Assembly: GCA_945902745.1 (NCBI GenBank)
Contig: CAMDNE010000002.1
Location: forward strand, 239,159 to 303,158
Direction: 5' to 3'
Length of the DNA: 64,000 bases
Origin: Chitinophaga pinensis
GTDB lineage: Bacteria > Bacteroidota > Bacteroidia > Flavobacteriales_D > Crocinitomicaceae
The notes beneath the pieces were generated by a model, which saw nothing but the letters and a program-made list of their open reading frames with translations, had not been told where the DNA came from and ran no database searches. Shown piece after piece: positions 1 to 9,543 of this stretch. Every line of letters begins with the position of its first letter. Position 1 is the stretch's first letter. The translations under genes and the position numbers were made by a program.

Positions 1-386
1 GCATCCGGTTCTTGTTGAACTAGTAATTCTCCTTCAAATCGTTCAATTGCTTTTCCTGGTCCAACTGGTTTAAAAAATGAATCATGCTTTTCAGCAGTAG
101 AACCTGTTAATGGTTGAAACCAGTGTGTATAATGTGTTGCACCTTTTGTCAGTGCCCAATCTTTCATTGCTGAAGCAACTTGATCAGCCATTTTACGATC
201 TAGACGAGTTCCATTTTGAATAGATTCCGTCATTGATTTAAATGCATCAGAAGGCAAATACTCGCGCATTACTTCGATGTGAAAAACATTTTTACCAAAT
301 AAATCAGAAATTCTCCCATCGTACTCATTGTTTTTTGGGGTTCTATTCAATACATCTTGATACGCTTGCTGTCTTTTTGTTGCCAT
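1..386 (-). CDS. glnN: Glutamine synthetase type III, N-terminal part (cut by window edge)
   Basis: About the first 128 residues of a minus-strand gene, read back from the ATG at 384-386, that runs off the left edge. The translation contains [18 protein letters not shown] followed by [11 protein letters not shown], the conserved N-terminal block of type III (GlnN) glutamine synthetases, which make glutamine from glutamate, ammonia and ATP in the cytoplasm. Type III enzymes are about 700 residues long and common in Bacteroidetes, so most of the gene, including the catalytic half, lies outside. Identification rests on family knowledge of this block. The start is the only reasonable ATG, and the 180 bases upstream are AT-rich with no other gene. 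Confidence 0.9.
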   Translation of the reverse strand, partial: MATKRQQAYQDVLNRTPKNNEYDGRISDLFGKNVFHIEVMREYLPSDAFKSMTESIQNGTRLDRKMADQVASAMKDWALTKGATHYTHWFQPLTGSTAEKHDSFFKPVGPGKAIERFEGELLVQQEPD

Positions 387-566
387 AAATTTATTTTTTT
401 GACAAATTTAGCACTTTTTTAAGGGGTCAAGCTCAAAAAAACATACTTTTTTATCAACAACCCCCTCTTAAAATTAAAAATTCAGAGTTTTTAATTAGTT
501 TTTTAATCAAATCATTAAATTTCTACTATTTGAAAAATTAATCTAACTTTATATAAATCATTCTTC

Positions 567-1121
567 ATGAAGTTAATTTTAAAGTTTCTTTTCATCCTAT
601 TTATCCATTCAAGTTTTGCTCAACAAGACACAATAGTGATTCTTTATCCGAAGAATCCTGAATTAATGGATGTTAGAGAAAATGACACACTTTTTATTCA
701 AAGCCCGATGGATGGTCAAATTCTTTTTGGAACAATGGCTTTGCCACTCACATCATCGCAAACTGCTCTTTGGAGTTATTCTGGTTTAAGACTTGAATCC
801 ATGGTTGGTTCTGACTGTAATAACCATGATGAAGATAAAATGTCATCGGATAAAATAGAATCTGTCTGGAAGAATGACTCAACCTGGATATTTTCAACTC
901 AAATCACTTCCAATTGTTGTCACAAATTTTTAGGCGATGCTTCACTCGAAAAAGATTCTATCATTAACTTGTCTTTTATCGGATACGGTGGTGTTTGCGC
1001 ATGCAATTGTTGTTTCGGTCTTACTTATACGTTTACAAAGGAAAATGAAGAATATTTTCAAAATTACAAATGGGTGATGTTAAATGGAGATGAGCAAACT
1101 CTTTTTAGGATTAAAGATTAA
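567..1121 (+). CDS. Hypothetical secreted protein, cysteine-containing
   Basis: A 184-residue protein with a clear signal peptide (MKLILKFLFILFIHSSFAQQ), so probably periplasmic or exported. The mature part has a cluster of cysteines (TSNCCHKF and CACNCCFG) that could form disulfides or bind a metal. I recognise no family. Its 3' end overlaps the 3' end of the convergent M16 protease gene by 4 bases, so the two genes share their stop region and no terminator separates them. The ATG start is supported by the signal peptide directly after it. Confidence 0.6.
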   Translation: MKLILKFLFILFIHSSFAQQDTIVILYPKNPELMDVRENDTLFIQSPMDGQILFGTMALPLTSSQTALWSYSGLRLESMVGSDCNNHDEDKMSSDKIESVWKNDSTWIFSTQITSNCCHKFLGDASLEKDSIINLSFIGYGGVCACNCCFGLTYTFTKENEEYFQNYKWVMLNGDEQTLFRIKD

Positions 1122-2359
1122 TTTTCAATTAAATCAAAAATCAATTCTGAACAGTTTTCTGGGGCGAAATAAATGTTTGCAATTTCTAATAAATCCTCTG
1201 CCGTCAATTTGTCTATTCCATCAAAAATTTCTTGAATGGTATCAATTTGATTGAACAACAATAAACTTTTTCCTAAACCTAGCATTAAACCAGAATTACT
1301 ATCCAAACCTAATGCAAATTGCCCTTTTAATTGCTCCTTTGCTCTATTTAATTGTAAAACACCCAATTTCTTGGTACGAAGGATTTTAAGTTCTTTATGA
1401 ATGAGTGCAATTGATCTATTGATGTATTTTTGATCTGTTCCTAAATAAACACTCCAAAATCCCGTATCAGCATAAGAAGTATAATTTGCTTCTACATTAT
1501 AGGAATAGCCATACTTCTCTCGGATAGAAAGAGTCAACCTCGAGTTCAAAGCAGGTCCACCAAGAATATTTGCTAAAAGCACCATTCCTTTTCGATGTTC
1601 ATCCTTATAATTGGGCGCAATTCCACCAACAATTGCATGAACTTGATAATTGGCTTCTTTTGATCTTATTTTAAATGCAGGTAATTTCTGGTATTTTTCA
1701 ATTAATGGTTGATGATTTCCAATTGGGCAATTTTTAAAATCTTCTTCTAATATTTTTTCCAATTTATTTTTAGAGATATCCCCTACAAATGAAATCACCA
1801 TATTATCTGCCGTAAAAAACCGATTGACATAATCAATCAAATTTTCCCTTGTAAATCCTTGAACATTTTCTTTTGTGCCTAGAATATTATTACCTAAAGT
1901 ATGTCCTTTAAATAAATGTGCTTCGAAATCATCAAATATTTTGTCGCTGGTGCTATCCAAATAGGAATTTATTTCATCGATGATAATATCCTTTTCTTTT
2001 TGAATTTCTTTTTGCGGAAAGGTTGAATTCAAGGTAATATCTGCTAATAATTCAGAAGCCCTTCGAATGTGTTCTTTCGTAAAGGAAGCGTAAACACAGA
2101 TTTCTTCTTTGGCAGTATAGGCATTTAATTCACCACCTACAGAATCAAGTCGTGACAAAACGTGAAATGCTTTTCGTTTTTTTGTTCCTTTAAAAATGCA
2201 ATGTTCTAAAAAATGAGCCAAACCATCTTCTTTGTTTTTTTCAAAACGAGCACCACCTAAAACCGTTATTCCTAAATGTGCAACTTGCGATGGCGCATGC
2301 AAATACACCACACGAATTCCGTTTGAAAGGTTAAAAATAACTGGTTTTATTTCATACAT
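1118..2359 (-). CDS. M16 family zinc metallopeptidase (processing peptidase type)
   Basis: A 413-residue single-unit M16 (pitrilysin/insulinase) protease. The inverted zinc motif HFLEH is at about residues 49-53, and the third ligand Glu129 is 76 residues downstream, the spacing expected for HxxEHx(76)E. This predicts an active zinc peptidase. The length fits the bacterial relatives of the mitochondrial processing peptidase (PqqL/YmxG type). No signal peptide is visible, unlike the M16 proteins at 5.0-8.6 kb, so it is probably cytoplasmic. The gene lies 3 bases downstream of pdxH on the same strand and is probably co-transcribed with it. Confidence 0.9.
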   Translation of the reverse strand: MYEIKPVIFNLSNGIRVVYLHAPSQVAHLGITVLGGARFEKNKEDGLAHFLEHCIFKGTKKRKAFHVLSRLDSVGGELNAYTAKEEICVYASFTKEHIRRASELLADITLNSTFPQKEIQKEKDIIIDEINSYLDSTSDKIFDDFEAHLFKGHTLGNNILGTKENVQGFTRENLIDYVNRFFTADNMVISFVGDISKNKLEKILEEDFKNCPIGNHQPLIEKYQKLPAFKIRSKEANYQVHAIVGGIAPNYKDEHRKGMVLLANILGGPALNSRLTLSIREKYGYSYNVEANYTSYADTGFWSVYLGTDQKYINRSIALIHKELKILRTKKLGVLQLNRAKEQLKGQFALGLDSNSGLMLGLGKSLLLFNQIDTIQEIFDGIDKLTAEDLLEIANIYFAPENCSELIFDLIEN

Positions 2360-2362
2360 GGA

Positions 2363-3007
2363 TTAAGGATTCTTTCTGTAGATTTTCCAACTTGAGCCAC
2401 TCAGTTCAAAAACAATTCTATCATGTAAACGAGAAGGTCTTCCTTGCCAAAATTCAATTTCTATTGGCCGAATCAAATATCCACCCCAATGTGGTGGTCG
2501 TGGAACATCATTTGGATATTTCAAAGCCAACTCATGAACACGATCTTCCAATTCTTTTCTAGAAGATAATTTTTCACTTTGATGCGATGCCCAAGCACCA
2601 ATTTTACTTCCCCACGGACGAGACTGAAAATAAGTATCACTCATTTCTTCTGGAACTTTTTCAACGTCACCAATAATTCGAATTTGTCGTTCCAATCCAG
2701 GCCAAAAAATCATCGCTTGAACTTTAGGATTTGCCTCAATATCTTTTCCTTTAGAACTCGAGTAATTGGTGTAAAAAACTATTCCCTCTGCAATTAATTC
2801 TTTTAAATAAACGATTCTAGAATGCGGATAACCATTTAAACCGATTGTTGAAATTGACATTGCATTGGGTTCAGAAACCTGGCGTTCAATTGCTTCACGC
2901 AACCATTTCGAGAGTAAAGAAAAAGGTTCATTCCCAACATGATCTTCCAATTTTCCTTGGTCAAATTGATGGTGATCATTTCTAAGAAGATCAAGAAAAT
3001 TATCCAT
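2363..3007 (-). CDS. pdxH: Pyridoxamine 5'-phosphate oxidase
   Basis: A 214-residue FMN enzyme that oxidises pyridoxine or pyridoxamine 5'-phosphate to pyridoxal 5'-phosphate, the last step of vitamin B6 synthesis and salvage. The C-terminal signature IEFWQGRPSRLHDR and the internal FYTNYSSSKGKDIEANP block are diagnostic, and the length matches the family (about 215-220). It sits between a DUF4494 gene 9 bases upstream and the M16 protease 3 bases downstream on the same strand, suggesting a three-gene transcript. The proposed order DUF4494-pdxH-M16 is read from spacing only. Confidence 0.95.
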   Translation of the reverse strand: MDNFLDLLRNDHHQFDQGKLEDHVGNEPFSLLSKWLREAIERQVSEPNAMSISTIGLNGYPHSRIVYLKELIAEGIVFYTNYSSSKGKDIEANPKVQAMIFWPGLERQIRIIGDVEKVPEEMSDTYFQSRPWGSKIGAWASHQSEKLSSRKELEDRVHELALKYPNDVPRPPHWGGYLIRPIEIEFWQGRPSRLHDRIVFELSGSSWKIYRKNP

Positions 3008-3016
3008 TCTTATTAT

Positions 3017-3637
3017 TTAATCTTCGTCTGAAAAATCGTCTTCCAATTCTGAATCAGCTTCTTCTGTTTCTTCTTCATCGTTAGCTTCATCTTCAAAATC
3101 ATCATCTAAATCAGAACCTGGTGCTGAAAAAACTTTTCCTTTTGGAGCAACATCATCGTTAAAAGCTGTTACATTTTCAATTGGACGTCTTTCAATTTCT
3201 CTATCCAAATTTTCCGTGTAAGGAAATATTTCAACAATTGGAGAAACGATAATCGAAGGAATTTGAAAATCAACCATTAATGTTGATAAACTTTCTTTGA
3301 TTCGATCAAATGCATCTTTTACCGAGTGTGCAGAAACAAGGAAATTTTGAGCTACTTTTTTTGCTTTTTCATCATCTGCTGCTTCACTGTCATAAGTGAT
3401 TTTAACCTTATACCAAACGTCAGCATCGTCGTAAGCAAAAATATCGTGAATTTCTGTTCTTGTAATACCAATGACATTGAATTCACCTTTGATAATACTC
3501 CCAAGCTCCTCATAGATGCGTGCTTCTGCATCTGTAAAGGTCATTGCTGCTAATAAATATGGTTCAGAAACGCGCTTAAATTGGCCGTTATCTAATTGTT
3601 TTGTGTACTTAACTTTTACTGTAAACCAGTTATTCAT
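3017..3637 (-). CDS. DUF4494 domain protein with acidic tail
   Basis: A 206-residue protein whose start (MNNWFTVKVKYTKQ and the following LLAAMTFTDAEARIYEEL) matches the Bacteroidetes DUF4494 family as I know it. The function of that family is not established. Residues from about 175 to the end are almost entirely Asp and Glu, a disordered acidic tail. There is no signal peptide or membrane segment. It is the first gene of the probable transcript with pdxH and the M16 protease, with a TATCTTTG promoter-like box 33 bases upstream of the ATG. Confidence 0.8.
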   Translation of the reverse strand: MNNWFTVKVKYTKQLDNGQFKRVSEPYLLAAMTFTDAEARIYEELGSIIKGEFNVIGITRTEIHDIFAYDDADVWYKVKITYDSEAADDEKAKKVAQNFLVSAHSVKDAFDRIKESLSTLMVDFQIPSIIVSPIVEIFPYTENLDREIERRPIENVTAFNDDVAPKGKVFSAPGSDLDDDFEDEANDEEETEEADSELEDDFSDED

Positions 3638-3669
3638 AATTCAATTTTTTGTTGATTCAAAATAGGAAA

Positions 3670-3677
3670 CAAAGATA
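3670..3677 (-). promoter_or_regulatory. Candidate Bacteroidetes -7 box for the DUF4494-pdxH-M16 transcript
   Basis: On the minus strand this reads TATCTTTG, an exact match to the Bacteroidetes -7 consensus TAnnTTTG, 33 bases before the DUF4494 start codon. No clear TTG element lies at the expected -33 position, so support is partial. Confidence 0.35.
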
Positions 3678-3829
3678 AGCATGAATAATGAAATTCAGAT
3701 TGAGAATACTCGCAATAAACAGCTATTTTTCAACAGTTTTTCAAAAGTAATTAAGACCATTACAAAACCCATTACTCTTCGTTACTTTAAAAATTCAATG
3801 CACTCACTCACAAGTGATTGAGTGAATTT

Positions 3830-4909
3830 TTAGTTCTCGAATTTTCGTCCATTTTTAAAAACGATATATGAACTATTGAATAACTTAACCAAAACAAGAT
3901 TCCCATATATTTCATATTCAGAATCCATTTGATTTGTTATTTCATGAACTTTACCATCAATCAAAGCGCTAACGCCGCCCATAATATTGCGAAAGGCGAA
4001 TACATTGTTTTTTAGTAAATAATCCTTCGGCGTAAAGTTACACACCTGTATTTTAGCATCATTCTGATAGGCATAAACATATGAGTTTTCTCCCCAAATA
4101 ACGATATCATCCTTCACTTCCCAAAAATTAGCTGAAAAATTTGAAAGTTGAATTTTTGATCCGTTTTTATACATCATTAAGTTACCATTCAAATCTTCGT
4201 AGACAACAAATCCTCGTCCTGCTTTATACTTTTTAATATAGAATTGTTCAACATCGAAAAATTGACCATTTTCAAAAACAGCAAAAGTTCTTGTTGTTGG
4301 ATCATTTAAACATAAAATATCTGTTCCCGCTTGAAATTCAATTGCACCGTTCCAAACCCCTAAGTCATAAGTGTCACCATTCCAAAAAACTTTGTAAAAA
4401 TTCCCATTATCTTTAAATGCAAGTATGTTTTCCCCAATCGCAACAGGCATATAAATTCCTTCTATAATGGTGTAAAGTGGATATGTCTTTTTATTCCAAT
4501 AAACATTTAATGAATTAAATCGGGTATCTTCATAAACAATGATACTATCTTTAACTTCATAATTTTGAGCATAATATGTTAAGGTTTGTAATTTCCCAGC
4601 GTCCCACATATTTAAGGTGCTGCCAATATTATAACCTAGTAAATGATCTGAAACCTGATACTGTAAGTTCATATTGGAAATATCTTTTCTCTCTTTTCCA
4701 TCATATACTCGAAGATTTCCTTTCGTATCGATATAAGCCACAAGTTCATCTCCCGCTTTATATTCTTTAATACGCTGAAATTCAATTTGACGAAAATTAT
4801 CGTTTTCAAAAGACTTGAAATAATAATTAAAATCAATAAAAGGAACAACATTCTGCCCAAAGAAAAAGGTTGAAATAAAAAGGCTAAAGAAAAGTATCGC
4901 GTTTTTCAT
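3830..4909 (-). CDS. Secreted repeat protein, propeller-like, function unknown
   Basis: A 359-residue protein with a signal peptide (MKNAILFFSLFISTFFFGQN). The mature part consists of short degenerate repeats in which a phrase like YKAGDELVAYIDTKGNLRVY recurs (KYKAGRGFVVYEDLNGNLMMY, and more diverged VAYxD/VYxD units). Strand-turn-strand units of this kind suggest a beta-propeller or WG-type repeat fold, which is an inference. No T9SS tail or catalytic motif was seen. It stands alone, with a promoter-like box directly upstream, and is convergent to nothing close. Confidence 0.6.
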   Translation of the reverse strand: MKNAILFFSLFISTFFFGQNVVPFIDFNYYFKSFENDNFRQIEFQRIKEYKAGDELVAYIDTKGNLRVYDGKERKDISNMNLQYQVSDHLLGYNIGSTLNMWDAGKLQTLTYYAQNYEVKDSIIVYEDTRFNSLNVYWNKKTYPLYTIIEGIYMPVAIGENILAFKDNGNFYKVFWNGDTYDLGVWNGAIEFQAGTDILCLNDPTTRTFAVFENGQFFDVEQFYIKKYKAGRGFVVYEDLNGNLMMYKNGSKIQLSNFSANFWEVKDDIVIWGENSYVYAYQNDAKIQVCNFTPKDYLLKNNVFAFRNIMGGVSALIDGKVHEITNQMDSEYEIYGNLVLVKLFNSSYIVFKNGRKFEN

Positions 4910-4913
4910 TATT

Positions 4914-4921
4914 CAAAGATA
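4914..4921 (-). promoter_or_regulatory. Candidate -7 box upstream of the secreted repeat protein
   Basis: Minus-strand TATCTTTG matches the Bacteroidetes -7 consensus TAnnTTTG and lies only 4 bases before the ATG. If used, the message would be nearly leaderless or start inside the gene, so the match may be chance. Confidence 0.22.
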
Positions 4922-5052
4922 GACAATTTTCAAGCCAAACCGATGTACTTGCAAATCAACCCCTAGAACGATTATTAATCCGTACATCCTTTAAGCAACA
5001 CATATTCAATAAAACTGATTTACTTTGTAATCGATATAAACTGAAATCATCA

Positions 5053-6519
5053 ATGAAAAAAATCATCGTTACTGGGATATTGGCTTTTGTGGCCCTTGCT
5101 ACCCAAGCACAAAAAAAGATCGAATATATTGAATACGATCTTCCAAACGGAATCCATGTAATTATACATGAAGAACATGCAACACCAATTGTTGCTGTTT
5201 CGATACTTTACCATGTTGGATCTAAAAATGAGATTGCAGAAAGAACTGGATTCGCTCACTTTTTTGAACATTTATTATTTGAAGGTTCTACTAATATTGG
5301 TCGAGGTGAATACAGTGAACTTGTTGAGAAAAACGGTGGTACGTTAAATGCCAACACATCTCAAGATAGAACGTATTATTATGAAATTTTGCCTTCAAAT
5401 CAATTGGAATTAGGAATTTGGTTGGAAAGTGAAAGATTATTGCATGCTAAAGTTGACAACACTGGTATTGAAACTCAAAGAAGTGTTGTAAAAGAAGAGA
5501 AACGCCAGCGCGTTGACAACCAACCTTACGCTTCATTTATTACTGAAATGTTTAAAAGAATGTTTACAGTTCACCCATACAATTGGGTGCCAATCGGAAG
5601 TATGGAGCATTTAGATGCTGCGCAAGAAGAAGATTATGTAAATTTCTATAAGACATTTTATGTCCCAAGTAATGCTACACTTTCAATTGCTGGAGATTTA
5701 AATGTTGAAGAAACAAAAAAATGGATTGAAAAGTATTTTGCTTCAATGCCTAAAGGTCAAGCAATCAATTTATTTAGAGATTTTGAAAATTTATCTGATG
5801 ATGATTTCTTTAAACGTTACAGTGTTGCAAAATCAAAATTTGATGCGAAAGACTTCATGAATTCAAAAAGTCCAGAAGCGAAAAGATTAATTACTTCTTT
5901 TTCTAATAAATCGATTGAAATTCCTCGTCCACAAAAAGATACAGAAAAATTAACGGGTGTGATTAAAGATATTGTTTACGATAACATTCAACTACCAGCT
6001 ATTTTCATGGGTTACAAATTTCCTTCACAAACACATCCTGATACGTATGCTTTGGAAATGATGAATGAAGTTTTGTCTGGTGGAACAAGTTCTAGAATCA
6101 ATAAAACAATTGTTGAGAAAAAAGAGATGGCAACATTTGCCTTTTCATTTAATTATGGTCTTGAAGATGCTGGAGTTGGAATTATGGCCGCAGTTGCTGC
6201 ACAAGGAATCAATTTAGATGATATTCAAAAAGAATTTGACATACAAATTGATATGATGAAAAACGAATTAATTTCTCAAGAAGAATTTGAAAAAGTGCGT
6301 AATCAATTTGAAAACAACCTTGTTTCTTCTAATGCATCAATTGCTGGAGTAGCGGAAAATTTAGCTGATAATCATGTTTATTATGGAACAGCAAGTCGTG
6401 TGAATACACAATTGGAGAATTATATGAAAGTTACTCGTGAAGACATTCAACGTGTTGCAAAATTGTATTTCACACAAGATGCGCGTGTAATTTTACATTA
6501 TTTACCAAAAGAGAAATAA
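5053..6519 (+). CDS. Exported M16 family zinc metallopeptidase, active subunit
   Basis: A 488-residue protein with a signal peptide ending near ATQAQ (about residue 20). The zinc motif HFFEH is at about residues 69-73, with the third ligand Glu149 76 residues on, so it should be catalytically active. The fold continues to the end without an obvious extra domain. It is followed by a second exported M16 homologue that lacks the zinc motif. Such active/inactive neighbours are known to form heterodimers in the M16 family (PqqL-like and mitochondrial processing peptidase-like pairs), so I infer a two-subunit periplasmic peptidase. Confidence 0.92.
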   Translation: MKKIIVTGILAFVALATQAQKKIEYIEYDLPNGIHVIIHEEHATPIVAVSILYHVGSKNEIAERTGFAHFFEHLLFEGSTNIGRGEYSELVEKNGGTLNANTSQDRTYYYEILPSNQLELGIWLESERLLHAKVDNTGIETQRSVVKEEKRQRVDNQPYASFITEMFKRMFTVHPYNWVPIGSMEHLDAAQEEDYVNFYKTFYVPSNATLSIAGDLNVEETKKWIEKYFASMPKGQAINLFRDFENLSDDDFFKRYSVAKSKFDAKDFMNSKSPEAKRLITSFSNKSIEIPRPQKDTEKLTGVIKDIVYDNIQLPAIFMGYKFPSQTHPDTYALEMMNEVLSGGTSSRINKTIVEKKEMATFAFSFNYGLEDAGVGIMAAVAAQGINLDDIQKEFDIQIDMMKNELISQEEFEKVRNQFENNLVSSNASIAGVAENLADNHVYYGTASRVNTQLENYMKVTREDIQRVAKLYFTQDARVILHYLPKEK

Positions 6520-6564
6520 ACTTGACTTCAAAAAAACAATTTGACAGTTAATAAATTAAGAAAT

Positions 6565-8646
6565 ATGAAAAAGTTAATTATAATAGCAGGGCTTATTTTA
6601 CCATCATTATTGTTTGGTCAATTAGATCGTTCAATTAGGCCGACACCTGCAAAGGCTCCAACAATTAATATCAAAGATTCAGAAGTTTTTACAACAGCAA
6701 ATGGAATTACAGTAATTCTTTCTGAAAATCATAAATTACCGCGTGTATCTTTCGCTTTATCAATGGGTTCAGATCCACGAATTGAAGGAACAAAAGCTGG
6801 AATGTCTGATATGTCAGGTTCATTGATTCTTTCGGGAACAACAAACAGAACAAAAGATCAATTGGACAATGAGAAAGATTACATCGGTGCTTCAATCAAT
6901 GCAAGTAAATCTGCTATCTCACTTTCATGTTTAACAAAACACATCGACAAAGGTTTAACATTAATGTCAGATGTTTTGATGAATGCGAACTTTCCTGAAT
7001 CGGAATTTGAACGAATTAAAAAACAAAATGAGTCAGGATTATTATCTGCAAAGTCAGATCCTGGAACAATGGCTCAAAATGCTGAATCAAAAGTAAACTT
7101 TCCAAATCATCCATATGGTGAAGTGATGACAGAAGCTACTTTAGCAAATATCACGAGAGAGGATGTTGTTAATTACTACAAATCAACGTTTACGCCAAAA
7201 GGAAGTTATTTAGTTATTGTTGGAGATATTTCAAAAGCGCAAGCTACTAAACTTGTTGAGCAATATTTTTCAAAATGGACAGGCGTTGAACCATACAAAA
7301 TGGAAAGTGGTGACGGAGAATTTAACAAAGGAAATCGTGTGATTTTCGTTAAGAAACCAGGAGCTGTTCAATCTGTTGTTCAAGTCTCATTCCCAATGAA
7401 AATTAGAACTGGCGAACCAAATCAACTTCCATTAAACGTTTTAAATGGAATTCTTGGTGGCGGTGGTTTTGGAACACGTTTGATGCAAAACTTGCGTGAG
7501 GATAAAGCATATACATATGGATGTTATTCATCATTAAATGTTACAGAAGATGGTTCTTGGATGTCTATAGGCGGGAACTTTAGAAACGACATTACAGATT
7601 CTGCCATCACTCAAATTTTATTTGAAGTTGATAATATCGCCAATGGTTATGTGAAAGATGATGAAATAAATTTGACTAAGTCTTCAATGGCTGGTGGTTT
7701 TGCACGTTCTCTAGAAAGTCCACAAACAATTGCACGATTTGCATTGAACATTATCAAAAACAACCTTGCTAAGGATTATTATCAAACTTATTTAAAACGA
7801 TTGGAAGCAATCAACAAAGAAGATGTCCTTACGATGGCACAAACATATTTTACAGCAAAGAACTGTAATATCGTTGTTGTTGGAAATGAAGAAATCGTTG
7901 AAAGATTGAAACAATTTGATGCTGACGGAAAGATTGACTTCTTGGATGCGTACGGCGAACCAGTGAAAGACGTGAAAAAAGCGGATATAACAAAAGAGGA
8001 ATTAATCACAAAATATGTTCTTGCTGTTACGCAAACAACTTCTATAAAGGCTGCTCAAAAGAAAATGAAGAAAATCAAATCGTATGAGGAAAAAACAGAT
8101 TTATCAATGTCACAGGTTCCTTTCCCTTTGAAATCAACTAAAGTTTGGGTTTCTCCAAGTACCGAAGCACAAAAATTGGAAGGACAAGGCATGGTTTTTC
8201 AAAAGTCATTTTTTGATGGAACAGCAGGTTCATCAACCAATATGCAAACTGGAAAAAAAGATCTTTCTGCTGAAGAAATAGCTTCAAAGAAAAAAGCATT
8301 TGGACTTTTTCCTGAGATGAATTATGCAACATCAGGCATGACTTATGAAATCGTAGGAATTGAATCGTTAAATGGAACAGATGTTTATGTTTTAAAATTG
8401 AACGATGGGTCAACAGAATCTTTTGATTATTATGACACGAAAACTTTTATGAAAGTGAAATCACTATCCATCAATAAAGATGGTGAAGAAGTTACAGAAT
8501 CAACTTCGTTATTCAGTGAATATAAAGATGTTAATGGTTTATTATTCCCACATACTGTAACAATTTCTATGGGAGAAATGGCTTTCTCAGGTGTTGTTAC
8601 TTCAATTGTAGTAAATGGTAAAATAGATTTGAGTATTTACAAATAA
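6565..8646 (+). CDS. Exported M16 family protein lacking the zinc motif, with C-terminal extension
   Basis: Reading from the ATG at 6565 gives 693 residues and a good signal peptide (MKKLIIIAGLILPSLLFGQ). An upstream in-frame TTG at 6541 would add eight residues in front of it and is less likely. Where an active M16 enzyme has HxxEH, this one reads AGMSDMSGSLILSG, so both His and the Glu are missing and it should be non-catalytic. After two M16 domains (to about residue 460) there is a 230-residue extension that looks like the LolA-like lipoprotein-sorting fold seen in Bacteroidetes M16 proteins, a weak call. It is probably the partner of the active M16 gene 45 bases upstream. Confidence 0.88.
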   Translation: MKKLIIIAGLILPSLLFGQLDRSIRPTPAKAPTINIKDSEVFTTANGITVILSENHKLPRVSFALSMGSDPRIEGTKAGMSDMSGSLILSGTTNRTKDQLDNEKDYIGASINASKSAISLSCLTKHIDKGLTLMSDVLMNANFPESEFERIKKQNESGLLSAKSDPGTMAQNAESKVNFPNHPYGEVMTEATLANITREDVVNYYKSTFTPKGSYLVIVGDISKAQATKLVEQYFSKWTGVEPYKMESGDGEFNKGNRVIFVKKPGAVQSVVQVSFPMKIRTGEPNQLPLNVLNGILGGGGFGTRLMQNLREDKAYTYGCYSSLNVTEDGSWMSIGGNFRNDITDSAITQILFEVDNIANGYVKDDEINLTKSSMAGGFARSLESPQTIARFALNIIKNNLAKDYYQTYLKRLEAINKEDVLTMAQTYFTAKNCNIVVVGNEEIVERLKQFDADGKIDFLDAYGEPVKDVKKADITKEELITKYVLAVTQTTSIKAAQKKMKKIKSYEEKTDLSMSQVPFPLKSTKVWVSPSTEAQKLEGQGMVFQKSFFDGTAGSSTNMQTGKKDLSAEEIASKKKAFGLFPEMNYATSGMTYEIVGIESLNGTDVYVLKLNDGSTESFDYYDTKTFMKVKSLSINKDGEEVTESTSLFSEYKDVNGLLFPHTVTISMGEMAFSGVVTSIVVNGKIDLSIYK

Positions 8647-8665
8647 TACGAGCTTAAATATTTTT

Positions 8666-8698
8666 AAAAGCGTTCATTTTTTATGAACGCTTTTTTTT
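8666..8698 (+). terminator. Rho-independent terminator after the M16 pair
   Basis: A perfect stem AAAAGCGTTCAT / ATGAACGCTTTT with a five-T loop, followed by a run of T. It lies 20 bases after the stop codon of the inactive M16 gene and closes that transcript. Confidence 0.85.
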
Positions 8699-8732
8699 GT
8701 AACCTACACTTGATAATACCGTATTATTAAAT

Positions 8733-9539
8733 GTGAAAAAGGTTTTTTTATTTTATTTTATTTTGACTTTACCAATTGCGATTTTCTCTCAAACGAAAAT
8801 CAAATCATTTTATTTTGAAAATGATCAAAGCATTCCTACACCCTATTCTCAAAATCAACTTGAATTGTTTAAACAATCCTTAATCAAGGAAGAGGTTGTT
8901 ATTTTAGAAATTTATTCCTACACTGATTCTCTTGGTTCAAATTCATACAATAGTGTCCTAGCGGAAAAAAGATTAACATATATTGCAACTCAACTTAATT
9001 TAATCGATAATTCTTTCATACAATTAAAACCGTATGGTCTTACTTATAAATATGATGTTAAAGATTTTAAAAGTTGGAGACGAGTAGATATTTATTATGA
9101 ACTTTTAGTTTATCAAGATTCAGTTGTAACTGAAAATCAGGTTGAAGAAGTGAGTCCGATGAATGACTACAATCCAATTGACGAAGCGATTAAAGATGCA
9201 TTACCATTTATTCTTAACATTTCTTTTAAAGAAGGAACGGCTAAAATTGAGTTGAATAGTTTTGTCGAAATAAAAAAATTAGCAGATTATCTAAACACTC
9301 ATCCAGCTGCTCGAAACATTGTTATTCGTGGTCATGTATGCTGTGGTAACAATATGTACATCTCAAGAAACCGAGCAAAAGCCGTATACAAGGAATTACG
9401 GAAAATGGGGGTTGAAAAATCAAGATTAAGTTATAAAGGAATGTCGAATAAAGATCCTTTGGTTTTTCCAGAGAAAACAAATGCCGACAGACAAAAAAAC
9501 AGACGCGTTGATATTGTTTTCAACACAATAAATTTATAG
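8733..9539 (+). CDS. OmpA-family protein with double OmpA-like modules (copy A)
   Basis: A 268-residue protein starting at GTG. That start is chosen because a full signal peptide (MKKVFLFYFILTLPIAIFSQ) follows it, and the overlapping ATG at 8731 is immediately closed by TGA. Two OmpA C-terminal-like modules are visible. The first (residues about 25-125) is degenerate. The second ends in DRQKNRRVDIVF, the classic OmpA end, which usually binds peptidoglycan in the periplasm. The strand that usually reads GHTD reads RGHVCCG here, with two adjacent cysteines. It is a tandem paralogue of the next gene, 4 bases downstream. Confidence 0.8.
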   Translation: MKKVFLFYFILTLPIAIFSQTKIKSFYFENDQSIPTPYSQNQLELFKQSLIKEEVVILEIYSYTDSLGSNSYNSVLAEKRLTYIATQLNLIDNSFIQLKPYGLTYKYDVKDFKSWRRVDIYYELLVYQDSVVTENQVEEVSPMNDYNPIDEAIKDALPFILNISFKEGTAKIELNSFVEIKKLADYLNTHPAARNIVIRGHVCCGNNMYISRNRAKAVYKELRKMGVEKSRLSYKGMSNKDPLVFPEKTNADRQKNRRVDIVFNTINL

Positions 9540-9543
9540 TTCA

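Noticed and set aside
5050..5271. Minus-strand frame over the M16 gene start
   Set aside because: Shadow of the M16 coding sequence, whose signal peptide and zinc motif are beyond doubt.
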